The translations under genes and the position numbers were made by a program. 64,000 nt of DNA from Actinomycetota bacterium (GTDB lineage Bacteria > Actinomycetota > Actinomycetes > S36-B12): the NCBI GenBank assembly GCA_016717115.1, contig JADKGE010000001.1, forward strand, positions 744,001 to 808,000, written 5' to 3'. The notes beneath the pieces are model-generated. The model saw nothing but the letters and a program-made list of their open reading frames with translations. It searched no databases and was not told where the DNA came from. Positions within the stretch are counted from its first letter, which is position 1. Each line of letters starts with the position of its first letter. Shown piece after piece: positions 33,872 through 43,276 of the stretch.

Positions 33872-34616
33872 CCTCCGGCCCGCAGTCGATCGTCGCCAAC
33901 TCCGTCCTCCCGGCTCGCCGCGACCCCCTTCGCCTGCACACGTCTGACGGCCTGTCGCTGGTGGGTGAGCTCGCCCTCCCCGTGGCCGTGGCGCCCGTGG
34001 CAACGATCGTGTGCGTCCATCCGCTGCCCACGCACGGGGGGATGATGGACAGCCACGTCTTTCGCAAGATGGCATGGCGTCTGCCGGCCCTTGCCGATAC
34101 GGCGGTGCTGAGGTTCAACACGAGGGGTACCTCGAGCGCGGCGGGCACCAGTGAAGGGGCCTTCGACGAGGCGAGGGGCGAGGGCCTGACCTGGCGGCGG
34201 CGATCGCCGAGGTGACGCGGCGCTGGTTGCCCGATCCGTGGCTGGTCGGGTGGTCGTTCGGCACTGACGTCGTCCTTAAGCATGGTGATGTCGACCCCGT
34301 CCTCGGCGCGATCCTGCTCTCGCCCCCGCTGCGGCACGGCACCGACGCCGATCTCGCTGCCTGGGCCGCCGGGGGGCGCCCGGTGGTAGCGCTGGTACCC
34401 GAGTTCGACGACTACCTCGTGCCCGACGAGGCCCGGCGCCGATTCAGCGTGCTGGCGCAGGCACAGGTGCGCGCGATCGACGGCGCCAAGCACTTGTGGG
34501 TGGGCGAGCGTTTCGTCAAGATCGTTCTCGACTCCGTCGTGGGCATCATCTCGCCGGACAGGTCGCCGCTGCCCGGCGAATGGAGCGGACCGATGGACCG
34601 ATGGAGTGACGTATGA
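33868..34616 (+). pseudogene. Alpha/beta hydrolase split by a one-base deletion
   Basis: Two consecutive frames make one protein. 33868-34215 encodes the first half (IVCVHPLPTHGGMMDSHVF, RFNTRGTSSAAGTSEG), and 34212-34616 the second (PDPWLVGWSFGTDVVLKHG, then EFDDYLVP and AKHLWVG). Adding one G after base 34188 joins them without a stop, giving about 249 residues with the nucleophile elbow GWSFG intact. The GTGA overlap at 34212 imitates a coupled gene start, but the second frame alone lacks the core of the fold. Either a recent pseudogene or a sequence error. Confidence 0.75.
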
Positions 34617-35413
34617 CGAGCATGCACGTGCGCGACGAGGGCGAGGGGCCCGTGGCTGTGCTCCTGCACGCCTTCCCCTGTGACGGCCGCATGTGGCAGC
34701 CGCAGGCGACGGTGCTCGTCGAGGCCGGATGGCGTGTGCTGGTGCCCGACCTGCCCGGCTTCGGCGCGTCGGATCCGGTGGCCGGTGAGCCGTCCTTGCT
34801 GCCGGTGGCCGAGGCCGTGATCGCCATGGTCGACGACAGGGGCATCGACCGGTGCGTCCTCGCGGGCGTCTCCCTGGGCGGATACGTCGCCATGTCGGTC
34901 CTGTCCAGCCGGCCGGACCTTGCCGCCGCTGTCGTCCTGTGCGACACGAAGGCCACTGCAGACGCGGCCGCAGCGCGAGACAACCGCGAGCGCCTGGCCC
35001 TGATGTGCGAGGAGGCGCCCGACCAGACCGCCCGGATCCTCGAGCAGTCCGTGCTGCCGGGGCTCCTCGGTGAGACCACCCGCGCGAGTCGTCCCGAGGT
35101 GGTGCTGCGGGTGCGGGACTGGCTCGCGTCGGCCCCGACCGCGACGGTGGCCTGGTACCAACGGGCGATGGCGGCGCGTCCCGATTCGCTGGATGTCCTG
35201 CAAGGCCTCGACGTGCCGGCGCTCGTGGTGTGGGGCGATGAGGACGCGCTCAGTGCGCGCGCCGAGCAGGATCTCATGCTCGAACGGCTCGTCTTTGGCG
35301 ACCTGGCCGTGGTGAAGGCCGCGGGCCACCTCGCGAACGTCGAGTGTCCCGACGACGTTTCGCTGGCCCTGCGGCGGTTCGGCGAGGTCGTCAGAGGCCA
35401 GCAGACGTCCTAG
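34613..35413 (+). CDS. Alpha/beta hydrolase
   Basis: A 266-residue serine hydrolase of unknown substrate. The oxyanion strand is LLHAFPCDGRMW, the nucleophile elbow GVSLGG, the acid in WGDEDAL and the histidine in AGHLANVE, so the catalytic triad is complete. Family members include esterases, lactonases and haloperoxidase-like enzymes. It overlaps the preceding broken hydrolase by four bases and converges on the acyltransferase gene 10 bases away. A 20-base direct repeat spans the junction. Confidence 0.85.
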   Translation: MTSMHVRDEGEGPVAVLLHAFPCDGRMWQPQATVLVEAGWRVLVPDLPGFGASDPVAGEPSLLPVAEAVIAMVDDRGIDRCVLAGVSLGGYVAMSVLSSRPDLAAAVVLCDTKATADAAAARDNRERLALMCEEAPDQTARILEQSVLPGLLGETTRASRPEVVLRVRDWLASAPTATVAWYQRAMAARPDSLDVLQGLDVPALVVWGDEDALSARAEQDLMLERLVFGDLAVVKAAGHLANVECPDDVSLALRRFGEVVRGQQTS

Positions 35414-35439
35414 TCGGGCGTCGTCAGAGGCCAGCCGAC
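35387..35439. repeat. Direct repeat at the junction of two convergent genes
   Basis: GTCGTCAGAGGCCAGC plus a near-identical GAC tail occurs at 35387-35406 and 35420-35439 (19 of 20 bases equal, 33-base period). The first copy encodes the end of the hydrolase; the second, on the other strand, the end of the acyltransferase. It looks like a small local duplication. Confidence 0.6.
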
Positions 35440-37352
35440 TTCTTGATCAATCGGGCGTAGGCGCGGGCGCCCTTCGCCGTGAGGTGAACCCCGTCTGACA
35501 CGAAGTACTCGGGGTGGTCCTTGGACGCCGCGTACCAGTCGGCGAGCACGGCGTTCGGATAGTCGGGAACGACCGCGTCGATGGCCTCGTTGTTGGGGTC
35601 GCGCCAGGTGCGCGGCATGTTGTCGTTCACGACGACGACCCGGGGGGTGTCCTCGAGGATGTCGAGCATCTCGCGCATCATGCTCTCCGGCAGGACACCG
35701 TTGGTGCCCGGATGCAGGACGACGACATCGGCGAGCGCATCCTTGGCCACGTACTTCTTCAGGCGGCCGATGAAGGCCCCGGGGAATCGCGACACGGCGG
35801 CGTCCACCCTGGTGCCGGGAATGGTGTCCTTCAGCGTCGTGCGTGCTCCGAGCATGACGGAGTCGCCGATGGCGCTGAGGTTGCCGTTCTTGCCGACGGC
35901 GGGTGCGGCCGATGCGCTGGCCGCCGGCTGGCCGGAAGCCGAGGCACTAGCGGCGTCGGACGCCGTCACGGTCGCGGGAACGGGATCGGGATCCGTGAGG
36001 CTGACTTCGGTAGGGCCGCCGTCCGTGATCCCGATGGCTTGCGCGACGTCCGGCGCCAGGCCTGCGGTGGCACTGGGCGCGGGCGCAGCGGCGAGGGTGG
36101 CGCCGACGATGACCACGGCGAGCATCGCTGTGCCCAGGGCGAGGACGCCACTGCGAGTGCGGCGGGTGCGTTCCTGGCCCTTCGACTCGCGCCACGCCTT
36201 CACCCAGCGATCGATGGCCCCTCGACGGATAGGCATCTCGACGAACCGGAAGCTGAGCTCTGCGATGCCGAACGTGAGGGCCATGCGGAGCGCGAACAGG
36301 GCCGGTCCGTCGAGCGGGATGTCCAGCACGGGGCGGGTGAGCATGAAGATCGGCCAATGCCACAGGTAGAGGCCGTACGAGCGCTGCCCGATGTACCGGA
36401 AGGGCTGTGTGCCCATCCAGCCCCCCAGCGGTGAGGCTGGGTGCGTCGCGCCTGCGATGAGGAGAGCGACGACACCGGCGAGGAGCAGGAAGCCGCCGCG
36501 GTAGAGCCATGGCGTGAACTCGCCGACGAAGCAGAAGAAGTAGAGGACTCCGAGCAGCGCGGCGATCCCGGCGGCCGTGATGATGGCGACACCGCCGGGG
36601 GAGAGCGTCGCCTTGAGGCGACCCGGTCGCCAGGCTGTCGCGAGGGCGGCGCCGATGAGCAGTCCCATGGCGTGGGAGTCGGTGCCGAAGTAGGCGCGGC
36701 TGGGATCGGCGAAGTCGGGGTAGCCGTTGGCGACGGACAGCCACACCATCCAGGCGGTGGACAGCAGGGCCAGGACGAAGGCGGCACGGCGCAGGCCCTT
36801 TCGGGCGAACCGGGAGACGATCAGGAACGCGACGGCCGGCCAGATGAGGTAGAACTGCTCCTCGACCGCGAGTGACCACAGGTGCTTGAGGAGGGGAGGC
36901 CGGCCGATGAACTCGAAGTACGACTGGTCATTGAGGATGTACCACCAATTGTTGACATAGAAGATCGACGCCAGAGTGTCGGCGCGGACCTGTGAGGCGA
37001 CGTCGCGGTACACGAACGCGGCAGCCACGGCGACGGCAGCAAGCATGAGCACCAGCGCTGGCAGTAGGCGTCGTGCTCGGCCGAGGTAGAACTTCGCGAA
37101 GTCGACGCGCCCAGAGCGATCGAACTCCTCGAGGATCAGCGTCGTGATGAGGAACCCGCTCAGCACGAAGAACACATCGACGCCGAGGAAGCCGCCCTTC
37201 ATCCACGTGAGGTCCGCGTGGTAGAGCAGCACGCCGATCACAGCGAGGGCGCGAACCCCGTCGAGTCCGGGCAGGTAGCCCATCTCGCCCTTGCGCTTGC
37301 CCTTGTCCAGGGTCCACGGCACCTGCGCGGCGCTGGTGGGCGGAGCGGTCAC
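35424..37352 (-). CDS. OafA-type acyltransferase with C-terminal SGNH domain
   Basis: Membrane O-acyltransferase that acylates cell-surface glycans or lipids. In 642 residues, about ten helices form the acyltransferase-3 domain: YLPGLDGVRALAVIGVLLYH (catalytic histidine at the end), GVDVFFVLSGFLIT, and LWSLAVEEQFYLIWP. A Ser/Ala/Pro-rich linker follows, then an extracytoplasmic SGNH hydrolase domain from about residue 490 with GDSVMLGA (catalytic serine) and DGVHLTAKG (Asp/His). Two-domain proteins of this kind are exemplified by peptidoglycan and lipopolysaccharide O-acetylases. GTG at 37352 lies six bases from a TAGCAT -10. Target unknown. Confidence 0.9.
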   Translation of the reverse strand: MTAPPTSAAQVPWTLDKGKRKGEMGYLPGLDGVRALAVIGVLLYHADLTWMKGGFLGVDVFFVLSGFLITTLILEEFDRSGRVDFAKFYLGRARRLLPALVLMLAAVAVAAAFVYRDVASQVRADTLASIFYVNNWWYILNDQSYFEFIGRPPLLKHLWSLAVEEQFYLIWPAVAFLIVSRFARKGLRRAAFVLALLSTAWMVWLSVANGYPDFADPSRAYFGTDSHAMGLLIGAALATAWRPGRLKATLSPGGVAIITAAGIAALLGVLYFFCFVGEFTPWLYRGGFLLLAGVVALLIAGATHPASPLGGWMGTQPFRYIGQRSYGLYLWHWPIFMLTRPVLDIPLDGPALFALRMALTFGIAELSFRFVEMPIRRGAIDRWVKAWRESKGQERTRRTRSGVLALGTAMLAVVIVGATLAAAPAPSATAGLAPDVAQAIGITDGGPTEVSLTDPDPVPATVTASDAASASASGQPAASASAAPAVGKNGNLSAIGDSVMLGARTTLKDTIPGTRVDAAVSRFPGAFIGRLKKYVAKDALADVVVLHPGTNGVLPESMMREMLDILEDTPRVVVVNDNMPRTWRDPNNEAIDAVVPDYPNAVLADWYAASKDHPEYFVSDGVHLTAKGARAYARLIKKSAGL

Positions 37353-37364
37353 GCGGCCATGCTA
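37353..37364 (-). promoter_or_regulatory. Leaderless -10 element of the acyltransferase gene
   Basis: On the minus strand TAGCAT (plus-strand 37359-37364) is followed by six bases and the GTG at 37352. It lies in the short gap after the ccr stop, so the gene need not depend on ccr read-through. Confidence 0.45.
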
Positions 37365-37382
37365 CGTGAGCGGGCCCGAAAC

Positions 37383-38717
37383 TCAGGTATCCCTGAATCG
37401 GTTGATCTCGTTGATGTGCAGGGCCCGCAGTTCCGGGTTGGTGACGCCGAGGCCCTCTTCGGGTGCCAGCGCGAGGACGCCGACCTTGCCCTGGTGCAGG
37501 TTGCGGTGCACCTCGTACGCGGCCTCGCCCGCCTCCTCCAGTGGGAAGGCCTTCGACAAGGTGGGGTGGATCATGCCGCGGCTGATGAGCCGGTTGGCCT
37601 CGAAGGCCTCGCGGTAGTTGGCGAAGTGGGAGCCGATGATGCGCTTGAGGTTCATCCACAGGTACCGGTTGTCGTACTCGTGCATGAACCCGCTGGTCGA
37701 AGCGCAGGTCACGATGGTGCCGCCCTTGCGGGCGACGTAGACGGATGCGCCGAAGGTCTCGCGGCCGGGGTGCTCGAAGACGATGTCGGCGTCGTCGCCG
37801 CCGGTGAGCTCTCGGATGCGCTTGCCCAGGCGCTGCCATTCCTTGGGATCCTGGGTGTGCTCGTCCTTCCAGAATCGGTAGCCCTCGGCGGAGCGGTCGA
37901 TGACCAGGTCCGCACCCATGGACCGCACCAAGGCCGCCTTCTCCGGGCTGGACACCACGCAGACGGGGATCGCGCCGCCATTGACCGCGTACTGCGTGGC
38001 GTACGAGCCCAGGCCACCGGACGCGCCCCAGATGAGCACGACGTCACCCTGCTTCATCCCCGCGCCGTTGCGGGAGACCAGCTGCCGGTAGGCGGTGGAG
38101 TTGACCAGCCCCGGGGCCGCGGCCTCCTCCCACGTCAGGTGCTCCGGTTTGGGCATCAACTGGTTGCTCTTGACGATGGCCAGTTCGGCCAGGCCACCGA
38201 AGTTCGTCTCGAAGCCCCAGATCCGCTGCTCGGGATCCATCATCGTGTCGTTGTGGCCGGCCGGGGACTCCAGCTCCACGCTCAGGCAGTGCGCCACCAC
38301 CTTGTCTCCCGGACGCCATGCGTTCACGCCCGGCCCCACGCGCAGCACGACGCCCGAGGCGTCCGACCCGATCACGTGGTACGGCAGATCGTGGCGTTTC
38401 GCGTCCGCATGGGTGCGGCCGTACCGCTCCAGGAACCCGAACGTCGACACCGGCTCGAAGATGCTCGACCACACGGTGTTGTAGTTCACGCTCGACGCCA
38501 TCACGGCGATGAGGGCCTCGCCCGGCGCCAGCGCCGGCACCGGGACGTCATCAAGGTGCAGTGCCAGGCGCGGATCCTTCTCCCGGGACGGCACCCCGTC
38601 GAACATCGACTGCTCGTCCTTGTGGATCGTCACCGCTCGATAGGACTCCGGCACGGCCATGGTGGCGAACTCCTCGGCAGGAGCGCCACCCACGATCGCA
38701 TCACGAATCCGGTCCAT
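37383..38717 (-). CDS. ccr: Crotonyl-CoA carboxylase/reductase
   Basis: NADPH-dependent reductive carboxylation of crotonyl-CoA to ethylmalonyl-CoA, the signature step of the ethylmalonyl-CoA pathway and also a source of extender units for polyketides. The 444-residue medium-chain dehydrogenase/reductase has the long N-terminal segment typical of Ccr, SSVNYNTVWSSIFEPVSTF, HVIGSDASGVVLRVGPGV, the NADPH loop WGASGGLGSYATQYA, and FEHPGRETFGASVYV. A GGGAG ribosome site precedes the ATG. Upstream on the same strand lie a small membrane gene and the epimerase; MeaA, the next enzyme after epimerisation, is 10 kb away. Confidence 0.93.
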   Translation of the reverse strand: MDRIRDAIVGGAPAEEFATMAVPESYRAVTIHKDEQSMFDGVPSREKDPRLALHLDDVPVPALAPGEALIAVMASSVNYNTVWSSIFEPVSTFGFLERYGRTHADAKRHDLPYHVIGSDASGVVLRVGPGVNAWRPGDKVVAHCLSVELESPAGHNDTMMDPEQRIWGFETNFGGLAELAIVKSNQLMPKPEHLTWEEAAAPGLVNSTAYRQLVSRNGAGMKQGDVVLIWGASGGLGSYATQYAVNGGAIPVCVVSSPEKAALVRSMGADLVIDRSAEGYRFWKDEHTQDPKEWQRLGKRIRELTGGDDADIVFEHPGRETFGASVYVARKGGTIVTCASTSGFMHEYDNRYLWMNLKRIIGSHFANYREAFEANRLISRGMIHPTLSKAFPLEEAGEAAYEVHRNLHQGKVGVLALAPEEGLGVTNPELRALHINEINRFRDT

Positions 38718-38788
38718 CGCTAACTCCCATCAGAGGCGAAAAAGCGTCTTCCCTGCAGTGTGCCAGACCACTCGTCGGTGACGCCGGG

Positions 38789-38992
38789 TCAGCGAACGAG
38801 GATCCACCAGGCGAGGGTGACGGCGATCGCCAGTGCGGCGGCGAGGACGGCGCGCCTGGCGCGTCGCCACAGGATCATGACCAGTCCGGCCGCCAGGGCG
38901 CCGATCGCGACGGCCGCGGCGGCCGTCCACTGGTCGTCCGTCGGGGTCCAGCCCAGGAGGGTGACGTCGGGGTAGTCCACGTCCCTCAGCAC
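38789..38992 (-). CDS. Small two-helix membrane protein
   Basis: A 67-residue ORF with two hydrophobic stretches (about 24-42 and 48-65) and an acidic-aromatic N-terminus. GTG at 38992 lies three bases after the epimerase stop, which suggests a coupled gene, and codon use looks coding. No family recognised. It could be a chance ORF, but the position and membrane pattern favour a real gene. Confidence 0.45.
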   Translation of the reverse strand: MLRDVDYPDVTLLGWTPTDDQWTAAAAVAIGALAAGLVMILWRRARRAVLAAALAIAVTLAWWILVR

Positions 38993-38995
38993 GGG

Positions 38996-39424
38996 TCAGG
39001 CATGCGGTGTCGGCGCCTGCACGAGCTCGACGAGCACGCCGCCACAGTCCTTCGGATGGCAGAAGTTTGTGAGGGATCCCGCGGTGCCGACCTGGGCTGT
39101 CTCGAAGAGCATCCGGACCCCCGCGGCCCGCAGCGTCTGTGCGGCGGCCTCGACGTCGTCGACACCGTAGGCGATCTGCTGGATGCCCGGCCCGGAACGG
39201 TCGAGGAACTTGGCGATCGTGGAGGTCTCGTTGAGCGGTGCGAGCAGCTGGATGCACGAGCCGGAGTCGCCGACCCCGAGCATGGCCTCCCGCACGCCCT
39301 GCCGCTCGTTCACCTCCTGGTGCACCACGGAGAGCCCGAAGGTGCGGGCGTAGAAGTCTATGGCGGCGTCGAGATCGGCAACGGCGATCCCGACGTGGTC
39401 GATGCGCGTCAGCAGGGAGTTCAT
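38996..39424 (-). CDS. mce: Methylmalonyl-/ethylmalonyl-CoA epimerase
   Basis: Cobalt- or zinc-dependent epimerase of the vicinal-oxygen-chelate fold, converting the 2S and 2R forms of methylmalonyl- or ethylmalonyl-CoA. The start at 39424 (MNSLLTRIDHVGIAV) gives 142 residues; the longer frame would add 23 residues unlike the family and run into the thiolase start. Metal ligands are visible as His in RIDHVGIAV, Gln in IQQIAYGV and Glu in VLVELVQ near the end. It sits between thiolase (divergent) and ccr, and links ccr and meaA. Confidence 0.9.
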   Translation of the reverse strand: MNSLLTRIDHVGIAVADLDAAIDFYARTFGLSVVHQEVNERQGVREAMLGVGDSGSCIQLLAPLNETSTIAKFLDRSGPGIQQIAYGVDDVEAAAQTLRAAGVRMLFETAQVGTAGSLTNFCHPKDCGGVLVELVQAPTPHA

Positions 39425-39467
39425 GGGCATTATGTTGTCATCATCGAAGCTGGGGTTGGGAGATCGA

Positions 39468-40664
<1,197 letters not shown>

Positions 40665-40683
40665 GCGCCTGGAGACCTCGTCG

Positions 40684-41646
40684 GTGGCAAGGGACCTCGG
40701 CACGTTGATCGACGGCGCGCGATCCGGGCGGACCCGTGACATCGCCCGCCTCATCTCGCTCGTCGAGGACGGATCGCCCGACGTGCCCGAGCTGATGCGC
40801 GCGGTCGCCCCGACGGTGGGCACCGCGCGCGTCATCGGCATCACGGGCTCGCCCGGAGTCGGGAAGTCCACGACGACCTCCGCCGTCATCACGTCGCTGC
40901 GGGCCCGGGGGGAGCGGGTCGGAGTGCTCGCCGTGGACCCGTCGTCGCCCTTCTCGGGTGGCGCGCTGCTCGGCGACCGCATCAGGATGCAGGCGCACGC
41001 CACCGACGACGGCGTGTTCATCCGATCGATGGCCTCGCGAGGTCATCTCGGCGGGCTCGCAGCGACGACGCCTCAGGCCTTGCGGGTATTCGAGGCTGCC
41101 GGCTTCGACGTGGTCCTCATCGAGACGGTGGGCGTCGGGCAGTCGGAGGTCGAGGTGGCGGCGGCCGCCGACACGACTCTCGTCCTCCTCGCACCGGGAA
41201 TGGGCGACGGAATCCAGGCCGCGAAGGCGGGGATTCTCGAGATCGGCGACGTGTTCGTCGTCAACAAGGCCGATCGCGACGGCGCCGACTCGACCGTGCG
41301 CGAACTGCGCGCCATGATCTCGCTCGGCCAGGCGGCCGCCGGTGGATGGGTGCCGCCGGTGCTCAAGACGGTGGCCTCGACCGGGCAGGGCATCGACGGG
41401 CTGGTCGACGCCATCGACGCCCACACCGCCTGGCTGACCGAGTCTCGCCAACTGGAGGTGCGCCGACTCAAGCGGGCACAGGAGGAGGTCGAGGCGATCG
41501 CGCTCGGGATGCTCCGGCGGATGCTGGAGTCGGGCGAGCGGCTCGTCGACGTGGCCCACCTGTCTGCCGACGTGGCTGCCGGCCGGAACGACGCGTACAC
41601 CGCGGCCAGCACCCTGGTGGCGGACCTGCTCGGCGGCACCGACTAG
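40684..41646 (+). CDS. meaB: MeaB/ArgK-type GTPase, B12 mutase chaperone
   Basis: G3E-family GTPase that guards loading and repair of adenosylcobalamin in acyl-CoA mutases. GTG at 40684 gives 320 residues (VARDLGTLIDGARSG); the earlier frame lies inside the thiolase. Walker A is GITGSPGVGKSTTTSA; VDPSSPFSGGALLGDRIRM and ETVGVGQSEVEV are the mutase-interaction and Walker B regions; NKAD is the guanine motif. The C-terminal dimerisation arm is present. The client is most likely MeaA at 25334-27361. The end overlaps the convergent Rrf2 gene by four bases. Confidence 0.93.
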   Translation: MARDLGTLIDGARSGRTRDIARLISLVEDGSPDVPELMRAVAPTVGTARVIGITGSPGVGKSTTTSAVITSLRARGERVGVLAVDPSSPFSGGALLGDRIRMQAHATDDGVFIRSMASRGHLGGLAATTPQALRVFEAAGFDVVLIETVGVGQSEVEVAAAADTTLVLLAPGMGDGIQAAKAGILEIGDVFVVNKADRDGADSTVRELRAMISLGQAAAGGWVPPVLKTVASTGQGIDGLVDAIDAHTAWLTESRQLEVRRLKRAQEEVEAIALGMLRRMLESGERLVDVAHLSADVAAGRNDAYTAASTLVADLLGGTD

Positions 41647-42110
41647 CGGCGCTGCCAGGCCCCGGGCTCGGACAGCAGGTTGGTGACCTCGGGGGGAAGG
41701 GTGCCGGTCGCGACGTCGGCCAGGCTGATGTGCTCCAGCACATGCCGCATCGACGCGCGCACGGCGATCCAGACCTCGCGCAGGTGCTCGGACGCCCCCT
41801 GGTACTCGAGGTCCTCGGGTCGCTGGCCCCGAACGGCCGCAAGCGGGCCATCCAGCGCTCGGACGACGTCGGCGATGGTGACGTCCTTGGGATCCCGGTC
41901 GAGGCGGTAGCCGCCCTCTGCGCCGCGCTGGCTGGTGACGATACCGGCCTGCCGAAGTTGCCGCAGGATGCCCTCGAGGAACTTCAACGGAACGTCCTGT
42001 GCCTTGGCGATGGCCTCGCCCTTGACCAACTGGCTGGGGTTGGCGTCGTACGAGGCGGCGAGCTCCATGAGGGCGCGCATGCCGTAGTCGGCCTTGGCGG
42101 AGACGTGCAT
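41643..42110 (-). CDS. Rrf2-family transcriptional regulator without cysteines
   Basis: A 155-residue winged-helix regulator. The N-terminal part (VSAKADYGMRALMELA, LKFLEGILRQLRQAGIV, GAEGGYRL) is the Rrf2 DNA-binding domain, and the rest is the dimerisation helix and tail. No cysteine occurs anywhere, so it cannot bind an Fe-S cluster as IscR or NsrR do. It is more like cysteine-free members that sense a small molecule or protein partner. ATG at 42110 lies six bases from GACAAT. Its divergent neighbour is a thioredoxin-fold gene, a plausible target. Confidence 0.85.
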   Translation of the reverse strand: MHVSAKADYGMRALMELAASYDANPSQLVKGEAIAKAQDVPLKFLEGILRQLRQAGIVTSQRGAEGGYRLDRDPKDVTIADVVRALDGPLAAVRGQRPEDLEYQGASEHLREVWIAVRASMRHVLEHISLADVATGTLPPEVTNLLSEPGAWQRR

Positions 42111-42240
42111 CCTCGCATTGTCGCGGGTAGCGCGGGCGCGCCGGCGCACGACCCGCCGACGGCCGCATCCCATGTGGCCTCGCACCGGGATTTGCGGGTG
42201 CACCGTGAGGCTGACCCTGCCCGTGGGGGAGAATGCCCGC
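42111..42240. promoter_or_regulatory. Divergent leaderless promoters, Rrf2 / thioredoxin-TPR
   Basis: Minus strand: GACAAT (plus-strand 42117-42122), six bases, ATG at 42110. Plus strand: GAGAAT at 42229-42234, six bases, ATG at 42241. The 130-base gap is the obvious place for an Rrf2 operator, but I do not see a clear dyad. Confidence 0.4.
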
Positions 42241-43149
42241 ATGTCCTCCACCCCATTCTCCGCACGAGGTGCCGTCGATCTCGGAGCTCTCACCGCCGCT
42301 CGCCAGAACCAGCAGCGGGCCGAGGCGGCCCTGGCCAGCGCTCCGGCCGGCGTCGTCATCGACGTCACGACCGACTCCTTCCAGGCCGAGGTCATCGACA
42401 GGTCGATGACGGTTCCGGTCGTCCTCGACCTCTGGGCGGAATGGTGCGGACCGTGCAAGACGCTGTCGCCGGTACTGGAGCGGCTGGCGGCGGAGTACGG
42501 GGGCCGCTGGGTACTCGCCAAGGTCGACGTCGATGCCGAGCAGCAGATCGCCGCTGCCTTCCAGGTCCAGTCCATCCCGTCGGTGTTCGCCGTGGTGAAG
42601 GGCCAGCCCGTCCCGCTGTTCCAGGGCGCCTACCCCGAGACGCAGATCCGGCAGGTGCTCGACGAGTTGCTCAAGGTGGCGGCCGAGCAGGGCGTGTCGG
42701 GGGCCCTTGACGGCGAGCCGGCCGAGCAACTGGCTGACGAACCCTTGCCGGAGCCTCCCGCCGACCCGCGCTTTGACGCGGCCTACGACGCCATCGAAGC
42801 GGGCGACTGGATCGCGGCGGAACAGGCGTATCGAGCGGTGCTCGCAGCCGACCCCACGGATCCGGATGCGGCGGCCGGACTCGCGTTGGTGGGTCTGTAT
42901 GGGCGCACCTCGCAGGTGAGCGAACCGGTGGGCGCTGACGACGCCGCCGGGCGACTGCTGCTGGCGGACTTCGCCGCGCTCCGAAACGACTGGCCGGCCG
43001 CCTTCGACCTGGCCATCGGCGTGGTTCGGCTCACCGCGGGCGAGGAGCGGGAGGCGGCCCGTCTGCGGGTCGTCGACTACTTCCTGCTGGCGGCGGACGA
43101 TCCGTCGGTGCCCAAGGCCCGCTCGGCCCTGGCCAGCGCCCTCTTCTGA
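42241..43149 (+). CDS. Thioredoxin-domain protein with TPR tail (YbbN/CnoX-like)
   Basis: A 302-residue cytosolic protein. A variable N-terminal region (1-40) precedes a thioredoxin domain (about 45-150) with the redox motif W68-C69-G-P-C72-K and the cis-proline segment SIPSVFAV. A C-terminal helical part (about 180-300) holds TPR-like repeats (FDAAYDAIEAGDWIAAEQAY). This matches the YbbN/CnoX co-chaperone architecture; unlike E. coli CnoX, both active-site cysteines are present, so thiol reduction is possible. ATG 42241 fits the leaderless -10 GAGAAT. Confidence 0.88.
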   Translation: MSSTPFSARGAVDLGALTAARQNQQRAEAALASAPAGVVIDVTTDSFQAEVIDRSMTVPVVLDLWAEWCGPCKTLSPVLERLAAEYGGRWVLAKVDVDAEQQIAAAFQVQSIPSVFAVVKGQPVPLFQGAYPETQIRQVLDELLKVAAEQGVSGALDGEPAEQLADEPLPEPPADPRFDAAYDAIEAGDWIAAEQAYRAVLAADPTDPDAAAGLALVGLYGRTSQVSEPVGADDAAGRLLLADFAALRNDWPAAFDLAIGVVRLTAGEEREAARLRVVDYFLLAADDPSVPKARSALASALF

Positions 43150-43184
43150 GGGGGCCGTAAGAGCACCCCCCCCGACCAACCCCG

Positions 43185-43244
43185 TCGAGTGGCGGCTCGT
43201 GGCGGCCTTGCTGACCAGCAAGGCCGCCACGAGCCGCCACTCGA
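43185..43244. terminator. Long perfect hairpin between the thioredoxin gene and glgB
   Basis: The 29-base arm 43185-43213 is the exact reverse complement of 43216-43244, with two bases between the arms. The outer part carries CGAGTGGCGGCT, shared with the hairpin at 22973-23034, while the inner part differs. It separates two convergent genes and has no T-run. Probable bidirectional terminator. Confidence 0.75.
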
Positions 43245-43249
43245 GGGAA

Positions 43250-43271
43250 GGGGTGGGGTGGGGTGGTGGGG
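43250..43271 (+). other. Potential G-quadruplex at the end of glgB
   Basis: Four GGGG runs (43250-43253, 43255-43258, 43260-43263, 43268-43271) with loops of 1, 1 and 4 bases match a very stable G4 pattern. It lies on the plus strand between the hairpin and the glgB stop codon. Confidence 0.6.
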
Positions 43272-43276
43272 TGGCG

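Noticed and set aside
34212..34616. A second, translationally coupled hydrolase gene
   Set aside because: It is the missing second half of the preceding frame; the join needs only one base and leaves no residue out.
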